Source: JAVDCA01 sp035764045
GTDB taxonomy: Bacteria > Pseudomonadota > Alphaproteobacteria > Rhizobiales > Xanthobacteraceae
Length of the DNA stretch: 27,830 bases
NCBI GenBank assembly: GCA_035764045.1
Contig: DASTZX010000143.1
Span: 1 to 27,830 of the forward strand
Direction: 5' to 3'
Shown: piece after piece, positions 7,618 through 14,832 of the stretch
Layout of the letters: every line of letters begins with the position of its first letter
Numbering within the stretch: position 1 is the first letter of the stretch
Program-made: the position numbers and the translations under genes
The notes under the pieces: generated by a model
Told to the model about the DNA's origin: nothing
The model's database searches: none
The model's input: the letters and a program-made list of their open reading frames with translations, nothing else

Positions 7618-8340
7618 ATGCGGCCACCGGTCAGCGATCTCCCGCTCCTGTTCGAGGACGTGACGGTCGTCGCGCGCGACATCGCGCTGGTGCGCGGCGT
7701 CTCGTTGCAGATCGCGGCCGGCGCCCCGACCGTGCTGGTCGGCCCGAACGGCGCCGGCAAGAGCACGCTCTTGCGACTCGCCATGGGCCTGCTGGCGCCG
7801 AGCCGCGGCCGGATCACCTGGGGCGGGCGGGCCGAGAGCGACGGCCGGCGCCGCGCCATGGTGTTTCAGCGGCCCGTGATGCTGCGCCGGTCGACGGCCG
7901 GCAACGTCGTCTACGCGCTGCGCGCCGCCGGCACGCCGCGCGCCGAACGGCCGCGCCGGCTGACGGACATTCTCGCCCGGGTGGGCCTCGTCCACCTCGC
8001 CGACCGGCCGGCCCGCCGGCTCTCGGGCGGCGAGCAGCAACGGCTCGCGCTCGCGCGCGCGCTCGCGCACGATCCCGAGGTGCTGCTGCTCGACGAGCCC
8101 ACCGCGAGCCTCGATCCGGCCGCCACCAAGGCGGTCGAGGACATCCTGCGGGACATTGCGCAGTCGGGCGTCAAGATCGTGATGGCCACCCACGATCTCG
8201 GGCAGGCGCGCCGGGTCGCCGGCGAGATCGTCTTCCTGCTGCGCGGCGAGGTGCGCGAGAGCGCGCCGGCCGAGCGCTTCTTCACCGCGCCCGCGACCCC
8301 GGAGGCCGCCGCCTTCGCGCGCGGCGACATCGTGATCTGA
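7618..8340 (+). CDS. tupC: Tungstate-type ABC transporter, ATP-binding protein TupC
   Basis: A 240-residue ABC ATPase that powers the importer at the cytoplasmic face. Walker A is GPNGAGKST (42-50), the Q-loop glutamine is at 84 (MVFQRP), the signature LSGGEQQR is at 135-142, Walker B EVLLLDEPTAS starts at 154 and the switch histidine is 192 (ATHD). All catalytic residues are intact. The protein is short and lacks the C-terminal TOBE domain found in ModC-type molybdate ATPases, which agrees with TupC. The gene starts three bases after tupB and ends 16 bases before tupA, so the three genes are almost surely co-transcribed. Confidence 0.9.
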   Translation: MRPPVSDLPLLFEDVTVVARDIALVRGVSLQIAAGAPTVLVGPNGAGKSTLLRLAMGLLAPSRGRITWGGRAESDGRRRAMVFQRPVMLRRSTAGNVVYALRAAGTPRAERPRRLTDILARVGLVHLADRPARRLSGGEQQRLALARALAHDPEVLLLDEPTASLDPAATKAVEDILRDIAQSGVKIVMATHDLGQARRVAGEIVFLLRGEVRESAPAERFFTAPATPEAAAFARGDIVI

Positions 8341-8356
8341 CAAGGAGACCCATGCC

Positions 8357-9184
8357 ATGCACACCCGCCGCGTCCTTCTCGCCGCCGCACTCGCGGCCGG
8401 CCTCTGCGCCCCGGCGCTCGCGCAGGACAAATCGATCGTGGTCGCCTCGACCACCTCGACCCAGGACTCCGGGCTGTTCGAGTACCTGCTGCCGATCTTC
8501 CAGAAGGCCACCGGCATCACGGTCAAGGTGATCGCCCAAGGCACCGGCCAGGCGCTCGACACCGGCCGGCGGGGCGACGCCGACGTCGTGTTCGTCCATG
8601 CCAAGCCGGCGGAAGAGAAGTTTCTCGCCGAAGGCTGGAGCACGAAGCGCAATCCCGTGATGTACAACGACTTCATCCTGGTGGGCCCGAAGAGCGATCC
8701 GGCCGGCGTCAAAGGGACGAAGGACATCGTGGCAGCGCTCAAGGCGATCGCCGCCAAGCAGGCCCCGTTCGTCTCGCGCGGCGACCGCTCCGGCACCAAC
8801 CAGGCGGAGCTCGCGCTGTGGAAGGAGGCCGGCATCGACATCGCGACCGCCAAGGGCCCGTGGTATCGCGACATCGGCCAGGGCATGGGCGCAGCGCTCA
8901 ACACCGCCGGGGCCATGGGGGCCTACACGATCTCCGACCGCGGCACCTGGATCCACTTCAAGAACAAGGGCGATCTTGTGATCTCGGTTGAAGGCGACAA
9001 GCGGCTGTTCAACCAATATGGCGTCATGCTGGTCAATCCGGCGAAGCACCCGAACGTCAAGGCGAAGCTCGGCCAGACCTTCATCGACTGGCTGGTCTCG
9101 CCGACCGGGCAGAAGGCGATCGCCGGCTACAAGATCGACGGCCAGCAGCTGTTCTTCCCGGACGCCAACGTGCCGGGCGCGTGA
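8357..9184 (+). CDS. tupA: Tungstate-binding periplasmic protein TupA
   Basis: A 275-residue solute-binding protein with a signal peptide (MHTRRVLLAAALAAGLC up to A-L-A-Q, residues 1-23). Mature TupA motifs are present: STTSTQDSGL (31-40), GDADVVFVHA (73-82) and FVSRGDRSGT (138-147), which line the oxyanion site in TupA and distinguish it from ModA. It captures tungstate, possibly also molybdate, in the periplasm and hands it to TupB. The start at 8357 has AAGGAG nine bases upstream; the ATG at 8352 is out of frame. The order B-C-A puts the most abundant component last. The two molybdenum-hydroxylase large subunits further right would need Mo rather than W, so the link to them is suggestive only. 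Confidence 0.92.
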   Translation: MHTRRVLLAAALAAGLCAPALAQDKSIVVASTTSTQDSGLFEYLLPIFQKATGITVKVIAQGTGQALDTGRRGDADVVFVHAKPAEEKFLAEGWSTKRNPVMYNDFILVGPKSDPAGVKGTKDIVAALKAIAAKQAPFVSRGDRSGTNQAELALWKEAGIDIATAKGPWYRDIGQGMGAALNTAGAMGAYTISDRGTWIHFKNKGDLVISVEGDKRLFNQYGVMLVNPAKHPNVKAKLGQTFIDWLVSPTGQKAIAGYKIDGQQLFFPDANVPGA

Positions 9185-9221
9185 CCCCGTCTTTACGCCG
9201 CCGCCGCAATCTGGTGATCTC

Positions 9222-9243
9222 CCCCGGCCACGGCAATCCGGGG
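9222..9243 (+). other. Short hairpin before the luciferase-like gene
   Basis: CCCCGG (9222-9227) and CCGGGG (9238-9243) form a 6-bp GC stem around a 10-base loop, ending eight bases before the ATG at 9251. The 3' arm includes GGGG of the only purine-rich stretch that could serve as ribosome binding site (GGGGAA). It could end part of the tup transcript or hide the site. The evidence is weak. Confidence 0.25.
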
Positions 9244-9250
9244 AACGTTA

Positions 9251-10363
9251 ATGAGGCTGGGTTACTTCACGATGCCGGTGCACCCCATGCACCGGAGCTG
9301 GACCGATACGCTCAAGCAGGACCGCGAGGCCATCATCCTGGCCGACAAGCTCGGGTTTGCCAGCGCTTTCGTGGGCGAGCATCTCACCGATCGCTGCGAG
9401 AACGTCACCAATTCGATGACGTTCCTCGCCACCCTCATCCCGGAGACGAAGCAGATCAAGCTCGCCAGCGGCACCGCCAATCTGGCGCACAAGCACCCGG
9501 TGCTGATCGCGGCCCAGGCGGCGATGTTCGATCATCTGGCCGAGGGCCGCTTCATCTTCGGCATCAGCCCCGGGGCGCTCACCTCGGACGCCGAGGCGCT
9601 CGGCATCCTCGACCAGGACCGCAACAAGATCTTCGCCGAGGCGATCGACGTCATCCTGGCGATCTGGGAGGGCGGGCCGCCCTACAATATCGACCTGCCC
9701 GACAACCGCTTCAAAGTGTCGATCGAGAAGACCGCCGCGCTGCATCTCGGCGTCGGCTACATGGGCAAGCCTTACCAGCAGCCGCGGCCGGAGATCTGCG
9801 GCACGGTGGTCGCGCCGTTCTCGCCGGGCGTGGTGCAGATGGGCAAGCGCGACTTCCATCCGCTGTCGGCGAACTTCCTCCTCGCCCAGCACGTCAAGAC
9901 GCACTGGCAGAACTATTGCAAGGGCAAGGCGGAGGTCGGGGTCGAGCCGAACACCAGCGACTGGCGGGTCGCGCGCACGATCTTCGTCGCCGACGACGAC
10001 AAGGCGGCGGAGCGCTACGGGCGCAGCGACGCCGCGAGCCCGTATGCGTTCTACTACAGCCAGATGCACGCCAAGATGAAGCGCGGCAAGCGGCTCTACG
10101 TGTTCAAGCGCCACAAGGACCAGGCCGACGAGGAGATCACGCACGATTTCGTCATGGACGAGCTCGTGATCCACGGCTCGGTCAACAAGGTGGTGGACGG
10201 AATCCTGGCGCTGCACGAGGAGATCGGCGACTTCGGCGAGCTGGTCTATGGCGGGATGGACTGGGTCGATCCCGCGCTCGCCCGGCGCTCGATGCAGCTC
10301 CTCGCCGAAGACGTCATGCCGCGCGTCAACGCCGCGATCGGGAAGAAATCCGCCGCGGCGTGA
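9251..10363 (+). CDS. Luciferase-like (LLM class) flavin-dependent oxidoreductase
   Basis: A 370-residue protein of the bacterial-luciferase-like superfamily, a TIM barrel using FMN or F420. Family features are the first strand MRLGYFTMPVHPMHR, the second strand SAFVGEHL, the SGTANLAHKHPVLIAAQAAM-type helix start (about residues 77 on), and the GRFIFGISPG strand. Members of this branch oxidise or monooxygenate small organic substrates, and the long insert (about 150-250) is usual for the monooxygenase-like group. It needs a reductase to supply reduced flavin; none is adjacent. It lies 66 bases after tupA in the same direction, so read-through is possible, but it faces the minus-strand Gfo/Idh/MocA gene across a palindromic repeat. 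A role in catabolism of the compound handled by the neighbouring locus is inference. Confidence 0.85.
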   Translation: MRLGYFTMPVHPMHRSWTDTLKQDREAIILADKLGFASAFVGEHLTDRCENVTNSMTFLATLIPETKQIKLASGTANLAHKHPVLIAAQAAMFDHLAEGRFIFGISPGALTSDAEALGILDQDRNKIFAEAIDVILAIWEGGPPYNIDLPDNRFKVSIEKTAALHLGVGYMGKPYQQPRPEICGTVVAPFSPGVVQMGKRDFHPLSANFLLAQHVKTHWQNYCKGKAEVGVEPNTSDWRVARTIFVADDDKAAERYGRSDAASPYAFYYSQMHAKMKRGKRLYVFKRHKDQADEEITHDFVMDELVIHGSVNKVVDGILALHEEIGDFGELVYGGMDWVDPALARRSMQLLAEDVMPRVNAAIGKKSAAA

Positions 10364-10390
10364 CGATTTTCGTCCCATCCACAACTGTCA

Positions 10391-10463
10391 TCGCCCGCAG
10401 AAAGCGGGCGATCCAGTACTGCACTTGTCCAGTTTTGCTGGATGCCCCGCTTTCGCGGGGCAT
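10391..10463. repeat. Palindromic intergenic element (two GC hairpins)
   Basis: TCGCCCGC (10391-10398) pairs with GCGGGCGA (10404-10411), and ATGCCCCGC (10442-10450) pairs with GCGGGGCAT (10455-10463). In addition ATCCAG (10411-10416) pairs with CTGGAT (10438-10443), so the whole element can fold as a multi-stem structure. It lies between two converging genes and may stop transcription from both sides. It differs in sequence from the repeat family at 11651, 14061, 21478 and 26055. Confidence 0.65.
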
Positions 10464-10494
10464 GACGGGGAATTGCAGGCAAACGACGACGCAA

Positions 10495-11640
10495 TTACGG
10501 AGTTTCCATCTCCACCCATGTCCCCGTGCCGGCGCTTCGCCGGCAGGCTTGCGCGAAGGCGAGGTCGCGCACGCCGGCGGCGAGGTCGGACCTGAGCGGC
10601 GCGCCGGTCGCGAGGTGGCGCAGGAAATCCTCCCAGCCGACCCGATACGGATTGACGTAGGGCCCGGCGTCGGGCGCATCGCGCCACGCCGTGCCGTAAT
10701 CGATGGCGAGATCGACGCCGGGGTTGAAGTGCTTGATCAGCGGCGTATCGGCGCTGCTCTGGATGCGGCAGCGGTGGAGGCCGGCGACGGCCGAGCCGCC
10801 CGTGCCGTCGACCTGGAAGGTCATGAGATCGTCGCGCCGAACCCGCGTCGCCCACGAGGAGATGATCGTGCCGACCGCGCCGCTCGCAAGCTCGATCAGT
10901 GTGGTGGCCGTATCCTCGACATCCACCGGATAGCGCCTCCCCGCCTCGTCCACGCGCTGCGGCGCGGCGGTTGAGGACAGTGTGACGAGCCGGCGGATCG
11001 GACCCAGGATGGTCTCGATCACGTAGCGCCAGTGCGGATACATGTCGAGGATGAGGCCGCCGCCCCCCGCGCTCTGGTAGTTCCAACTCGGCCGCTGCGA
11101 GGGCCGCTCCGAGCCGTCGAACACCCACCAGCCGAACTCGAGCCGGAATCCGACCACGCGGCCGAAGAAGTCGTCGCGCGACAGCTTTGCGAGCTTCTGC
11201 AGGCCGGGCAGATACTGCTTGTCCTCGACTGCGCCGTGCCGCACGCCGCGCTCGCGCGCGGCCGCCAGCAGCGCGCGGGCGTCCTCCACCGTCAGGGCGA
11301 CCGGCTTTTCGGTATAGATGTGCTTACCGGCCGCGATCGCCTTTTCCAGCACCTGACGGCGCTGATGGGTCGCGGCCGCATCGAAGACCACGGCAAAATC
11401 CGGATTGGCGAGCGCCGCGTCGAGATCGGTGCCCCATTCGGCGATGCCGTGCGCCGCGGCGATCTGCGCCAGCTTTTTTTCATCGCGCCCGACGAGCATC
11501 AGGCGCGGCACGATGCGGTCGGCGCCGGCCGCGAGCCCGCCCTCGCGCATGATCGGGACCAGCGCATTGGCGAGATGCTGGGTCGAGGCGATCCGCCCGG
11601 TGGCGCCGTTGACGATGATGCCGATGGTTTTGGTGGGCAT
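10495..11640 (-). CDS. Gfo/Idh/MocA-family NAD(P)-dependent oxidoreductase
   Basis: A 381-residue cytoplasmic dehydrogenase. The N-terminal Rossmann fold has a variant glycine motif, NGATGRIAS (11-19), where G-x-G-x-x-G is usual, and the family hallmark E-K-P lies at 111-113 (YTEKPVAL). The C-terminal alpha/beta domain includes GGGGLILDMYPHW, whose Asp/His pair corresponds to the usual catalytic region. These enzymes oxidise or reduce hydroxyl groups on sugars, inositols, dihydrodiols or other cyclic alcohols with NAD(P). It is the last gene of the leftward set, 145 bases downstream of the UbiD gene with a palindromic repeat between, so it may be only partly co-transcribed. A ribosome binding site GAGAGA precedes ATG 11640. 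Substrate unknown; a dihydrodiol-type or cyclic alcohol substrate would fit the locus. Confidence 0.88.
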   Translation of the reverse strand: MPTKTIGIIVNGATGRIASTQHLANALVPIMREGGLAAGADRIVPRLMLVGRDEKKLAQIAAAHGIAEWGTDLDAALANPDFAVVFDAAATHQRRQVLEKAIAAGKHIYTEKPVALTVEDARALLAAARERGVRHGAVEDKQYLPGLQKLAKLSRDDFFGRVVGFRLEFGWWVFDGSERPSQRPSWNYQSAGGGGLILDMYPHWRYVIETILGPIRRLVTLSSTAAPQRVDEAGRRYPVDVEDTATTLIELASGAVGTIISSWATRVRRDDLMTFQVDGTGGSAVAGLHRCRIQSSADTPLIKHFNPGVDLAIDYGTAWRDAPDAGPYVNPYRVGWEDFLRHLATGAPLRSDLAAGVRDLAFAQACRRSAGTGTWVEMETP

Positions 11641-11650
11641 GACAGTCTCT

Positions 11651-11776
11651 CGTCATGCGCGGGCATAGCCGTTCGAAGAACGGCGTCGCTTCGCTCGCCT
11701 ATGTCCCGCGCATCCCCGTCTTTCTTGAACTTCAGCATTAAAGACGTGGATGGCCGGGACAAGCCCGGCCATGACG
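11651..11776. repeat. Palindromic intergenic element, copy 1 of the ~126-bp family
   Basis: The element starts CGTCAT and ends ATGACG. Left half: ATGCGCGGGCATAG (11655-11668) pairs with CTATGTCCCGCGCAT (11699-11713, one bulged T), enclosing GCCGTTC-GAA-GAACGGC (11668-11684). Right half: ATGGCCGGG (11750-11758) pairs with CCCGGCCAT (11764-11772) around ACAAG. It lies between the UbiD gene and the Gfo/Idh/MocA gene. Orientation is the same as the copy at 21478 and opposite to that at 26055. Confidence 0.8.
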
Positions 11777-11785
11777 AATTCGGCG

Positions 11786-13453
11786 CTAATTCCCCTTCCC
11801 CTCCACATCCCGCGTCGGCGTCTCCGGCGTGAGCCCGCCGCGGCGGCGCGCAAAGGTCTCCGTCCCGCTCTGCGGCCAGGTGCCGTCGAGCGCGCGGCGG
11901 GCGAACACGTCCCAGGCCGCGTCCCAGTCGCCGAGCTTGTAGCCGTGCCAGGGCGGCTGCGGCGAGAGCCGGGGCAAGCCCAGCTCCTCCCAGATCGCCC
12001 GCGCATTGTCCATGAATTCGCGCGCCGGCAGCGCCAGCGGCGGCATCGGGCCCTTGGCGGTGGCGTCGATCATCAGGGTCGCGTCGGTCTTGCGGCCGCC
12101 CGATTTCGGGCCGTGCCCGCCGGAGCGATGCGGCACCACGTGCAGGTCCTCGCCCATATTGGCGCGATAGGCGAGCGACCAGAACACCGCGTCCGTGTTG
12201 GCGGGATCGACGTCGTCGCTGACCGCGATGACGATCTTGCCGCAATCGGCCCGCAAGGTCGCGGCGCCCTGCATGCCGCGCCAGATCTCGGTGCGCGGCG
12301 TCCCGGGGGCGAACTGGAGGAAGATCACCGGCCGGACATTGCTCAGCGGCTCGTGCAGCACCACGCCCTTGATGCCCTTGATGGCGAGCTGGGTGCGCAG
12401 GTGCGCGAGGAACATCGGCTCGTAGGCCACCCGCTTGATGACGCTCGATTCGCTCGGCGTCACCTGGCTGACGATCGAGGCGAACACCGCATTGCGACGG
12501 CGCGTGATCGCGGTGACCTGCATCGACATGTTGAAGTCCTCGAGCGCCACGTGGCCGTGGCTCTCGCCGAACGGACCCTCGGGCTCGAGCAGCTCCGGAT
12601 CGATCAGCCCCTCGATGACGAGCTCGGCATCGGCCGGGACCTCGCAGTCGATGGTCACGCATCTGGCGACGCGGATCGGCGCCCCGGCGAGCGCGCCCGC
12701 GACGCCCATCTCGTCGAGGTCGATCGCGAGCTTCTGCGGCCCGGTGAACATCACGACGGGCGCCGTGCCGACCACGATCGCGCACGGCATCGGGGTCTTG
12801 GTCTTGCGGTGCTTGAGCCAGTGCTGGTAGCCGCCGGCGCCGCCGATGCGCGAGGCCATGCGCACGCCGAGCCGGTCGCTCGCCTTGAGCTGGCCCCGAT
12901 AGGTGCCCATGTTGCGCACGCCGGTCTCGGGATCGTGGGTCACCGCGAGCGTCGCCGTGAGATAGGGCGCCGCGTCGAATCCGGGCGTCGACACCGGCAC
13001 CGGCAGGCTGGCGAGCCCCTTGCCGGGTCCGCGCAGGTCATCGCCCGTGATGACGACCTCCTGGCAGGGCGGCGCCGAGACCCGCACCGGCGCGATCGGA
13101 TGCGCGACCGCCTCGGTCCAGGCGGCGCCGATCTCCTCGACCGGCCGGCCCATGCCGATCGCGTAGATCTCGGCATTGGCCGCGAACGCGCCGACCGCGA
13201 CCGGCATGTCGTAGCGCCGGCCCGAGGAGTCGATCACGTTGGTGAACAGGAAGGCGCGCCGCTCCGCCTCGGGAAGTCCGCCCTGGAACTGCCAGCGGGC
13301 GAGCGGATGCAGCTCGGTGTCCTTGTTGATCGGCCGGTCGATGCGGGTCAGCAGGCCGCGCGCCTCGAGCCGCGCGAGATGCTCCTGGAAGTCGCGCGGC
13401 GGGCCGGCGGTGTCGCCGGATTTCCCCGCCCTCGCCTTCGGCCGGTCAAGCAT
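11786..13453 (-). CDS. UbiD-family (prenyl-FMN-dependent) decarboxylase, copy 1
   Basis: A 555-residue member of the UbiD family, which reversibly decarboxylates aromatic, heteroaromatic or alpha,beta-unsaturated acids with prenylated FMN made by UbiX. Catalytic positions are visible: R186 in NMGTYRGQL and the Glu pair E292/E297 in P-E-G-P-F-G-E. The residues around them (SHGHV after the second Glu) differ from UbiQ-pathway UbiD. An N-terminal extension (KARAGKSGDTAGPPR) and a C-terminal tail past about residue 480 make it longer than copy 2 (495 aa). It begins 12 bases after the cupin stop, with GAGGCGG overlapping that stop, so it is surely co-transcribed with the cupin. It acts in the cytoplasm, probably on the imported acid or a metabolite of it. 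Needs UbiX from elsewhere. Confidence 0.9.
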   Translation of the reverse strand: MLDRPKARAGKSGDTAGPPRDFQEHLARLEARGLLTRIDRPINKDTELHPLARWQFQGGLPEAERRAFLFTNVIDSSGRRYDMPVAVGAFAANAEIYAIGMGRPVEEIGAAWTEAVAHPIAPVRVSAPPCQEVVITGDDLRGPGKGLASLPVPVSTPGFDAAPYLTATLAVTHDPETGVRNMGTYRGQLKASDRLGVRMASRIGGAGGYQHWLKHRKTKTPMPCAIVVGTAPVVMFTGPQKLAIDLDEMGVAGALAGAPIRVARCVTIDCEVPADAELVIEGLIDPELLEPEGPFGESHGHVALEDFNMSMQVTAITRRRNAVFASIVSQVTPSESSVIKRVAYEPMFLAHLRTQLAIKGIKGVVLHEPLSNVRPVIFLQFAPGTPRTEIWRGMQGAATLRADCGKIVIAVSDDVDPANTDAVFWSLAYRANMGEDLHVVPHRSGGHGPKSGGRKTDATLMIDATAKGPMPPLALPAREFMDNARAIWEELGLPRLSPQPPWHGYKLGDWDAAWDVFARRALDGTWPQSGTETFARRRGGLTPETPTRDVEGKGN

Positions 13454-13465
13454 GCGTGATCCGCC

Positions 13466-14017
13466 TCAATAGCCCGGCGCGTTCTCGATCTGGTCGAACC
13501 AGTCGAAGCCCATCTCCTTGACGATGCGGTTGGAGATGACGATCAGCCGCGCTTCGTTCTTCGGATCGGGATTGAAATGCTGATGGATGGTGAACGGCGG
13601 CACGTAGATGAAGTCGCCGCGCTGCCACTCGTGCTTCTTCGGCTCCTCGCTCCACTCCCACTCGAAGGCGTCGATGCAGTCGAACTTGAGGTCCCAGTGC
13701 AGGTCGTAGCCCGAGCCCTCGACCACAAACAGCACCTCCTCCCACATGTGGCGGTGCTTGCCGGAGCGCTCGCCGGGCTTGAGGAACTGCATATAGGCTT
13801 CGACGCAGCGCTCGCGCGTATTCAGCTTCTCGTGCACGAGGTGCTTGATCAGGCCGTCGGCCGATTTCTCCCACGGCATCTCGTCGGCGGTCACCACGTT
13901 CGGCAGCGTCTCGTACATCTTGCGGAATGCCGCCGACGCCGCGACGTCGTCGGCGCGGATGCTCGCGGTCTTGTCGCCCACATGCGCGAAGTCGCGCTCG
14001 TCCAGGATCTTGCTCAT
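13466..14017 (-). CDS. Cupin-domain protein, copy 1 (intact metal site)
   Basis: A 183-residue single-cupin protein. Cupin motif 1 is PGERSGKHRHMWEEVLFVVE (81-100), with metal ligands H88, H90 and E94; motif 2 is GDFIYVPPFTIHQHFN (134-149), with the fourth ligand at H145. The site therefore looks complete for one Fe, Mn or Ni ion. The family includes ring-cleaving dioxygenases, isomerases and binding proteins, and function cannot be told from motif alone. Start ATG 14017 follows GGAG with eight bases between. It is 12 bases upstream of a UbiD gene and 135 bases downstream of a second cupin. The tight link with UbiD suggests it works on the substrate or product of the decarboxylase. Confidence 0.85.
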   Translation of the reverse strand: MSKILDERDFAHVGDKTASIRADDVAASAAFRKMYETLPNVVTADEMPWEKSADGLIKHLVHEKLNTRERCVEAYMQFLKPGERSGKHRHMWEEVLFVVEGSGYDLHWDLKFDCIDAFEWEWSEEPKKHEWQRGDFIYVPPFTIHQHFNPDPKNEARLIVISNRIVKEMGFDWFDQIENAPGY

Positions 14018-14060
14018 GTCATGACTCCGAAAATCGTCTTTTCTCGCTCCGCTCCTCCTT

Positions 14061-14148
14061 CGTCATGCCCGGCCTTGGGCCGGGCATCCACGCCTTTCAT
14101 GCCGTCGTGGCGAAGACGTGGATGGCCGGGACAAGCCCGGCCATGACG
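14061..14148. repeat. Palindromic intergenic element, copy 2 (short form)
   Basis: A shorter, 88-bp form that also runs from CGTCAT to ATGACG. ATGCCCGGCC (14065-14074) pairs perfectly with GGCCGGGCAT (14078-14087) around TTG, and ATGGCCGGG (14122-14130) pairs with CCCGGCCAT (14136-14144) around ACAAG. The outer parts ATCCACG and CGTGGAT also pair. It lies between the two cupin genes and lacks the GCCGTTC sub-hairpin of the other three copies. Confidence 0.8.
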
Positions 14149-14152
14149 CTCA

Positions 14153-14743
14153 TTACAGATCCTTCGGCGGCCGGAAGTCCTCGTGGCCGGGCGTCGCCTC
14201 GTTGGGCGGATAGGAGACGATCTTCTGGAACAGGAGGTGCATGAACAGGAACAGCGGCTTCGCCTTGAACACGAGCAGGATCGCCTCGTTGTCGGGATCG
14301 TCGTTGAAGTGCTGGTGCACGCAGCCGCACTCGACGATCATGATGTCGCCGGCCTTCCATTCGATCCGCCGCCCGTCATGGACGTCATGGCCGCGGCCCT
14401 TGATGACGTAGAACACGGCGCTGTTGAGATGGCCGTGCTTCTGGCCGTAGGCGCCGGGCGCGTAGCACTCGATGTGGGTCTCGATCGACTGGGTGATGTT
14501 GGCGTGGCCCGGGGCGATGACATGCTTGCCATAGAGCGCGGGGCCGCCCTTCCACGGGTGATTGCGCGAGGAGTAGACGCGCGGCTGCTGCAGCAGGTCC
14601 TTGTAGACGTCGCTGTAGGTGCCTTCGAGCGCACGGACGAAGACCCGCTTCTTCGACCAGCGCTCCCACTTGCCTTCCTTGTCCTCGGTCGGTGCCTGGT
14701 TGTGCCCGGGGCCGGGCGCCGTTCGTTCATAAAGGCCGGTCAT
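14153..14743 (-). CDS. Cupin-domain protein, copy 2 (metal Glu missing)
   Basis: A 196-residue protein with the cupin fold after about residue 85. Motif 1 is YGQKHGHLNSAVFYVIKGRG (99-118): H103 and H105 are kept, but the position of the usual Glu (109) is Ala. Motif 2 is GDIMIVECGCVHQHFN (132-147), with a His at 143 and Cys residues where Pro is usual. A three-His site is still possible, as in some cupin dioxygenases. The N-terminal 80 residues (KRVFVRALEGTYSDVYKDLL) are not part of the core fold. It ends five bases after the repeat at 14061 and starts 89 bases after the transporter gene stop. ATG 14743 has GGAG ten bases upstream. A diverged partner of the other cupin, possibly a heteromer; that is inference. 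Confidence 0.82.
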   Translation of the reverse strand: MTGLYERTAPGPGHNQAPTEDKEGKWERWSKKRVFVRALEGTYSDVYKDLLQQPRVYSSRNHPWKGGPALYGKHVIAPGHANITQSIETHIECYAPGAYGQKHGHLNSAVFYVIKGRGHDVHDGRRIEWKAGDIMIVECGCVHQHFNDDPDNEAILLVFKAKPLFLFMHLLFQKIVSYPPNEATPGHEDFRPPKDL

Positions 14744-14832
14744 GCCTGCAACACTCCATATCGGCGGCGATCCGCCTCCCCTAGCAGATATTGCGGCGCG
14801 ATGCAGCAGCGAGGAAGAGCGGATCGGCGGCT

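Noticed and set aside
6934..8916. Minus-strand frame of about 660 codons across the tup operon
   Set aside because: It spans three real genes that keep all ABC transporter motifs; its own translation is low-complexity.
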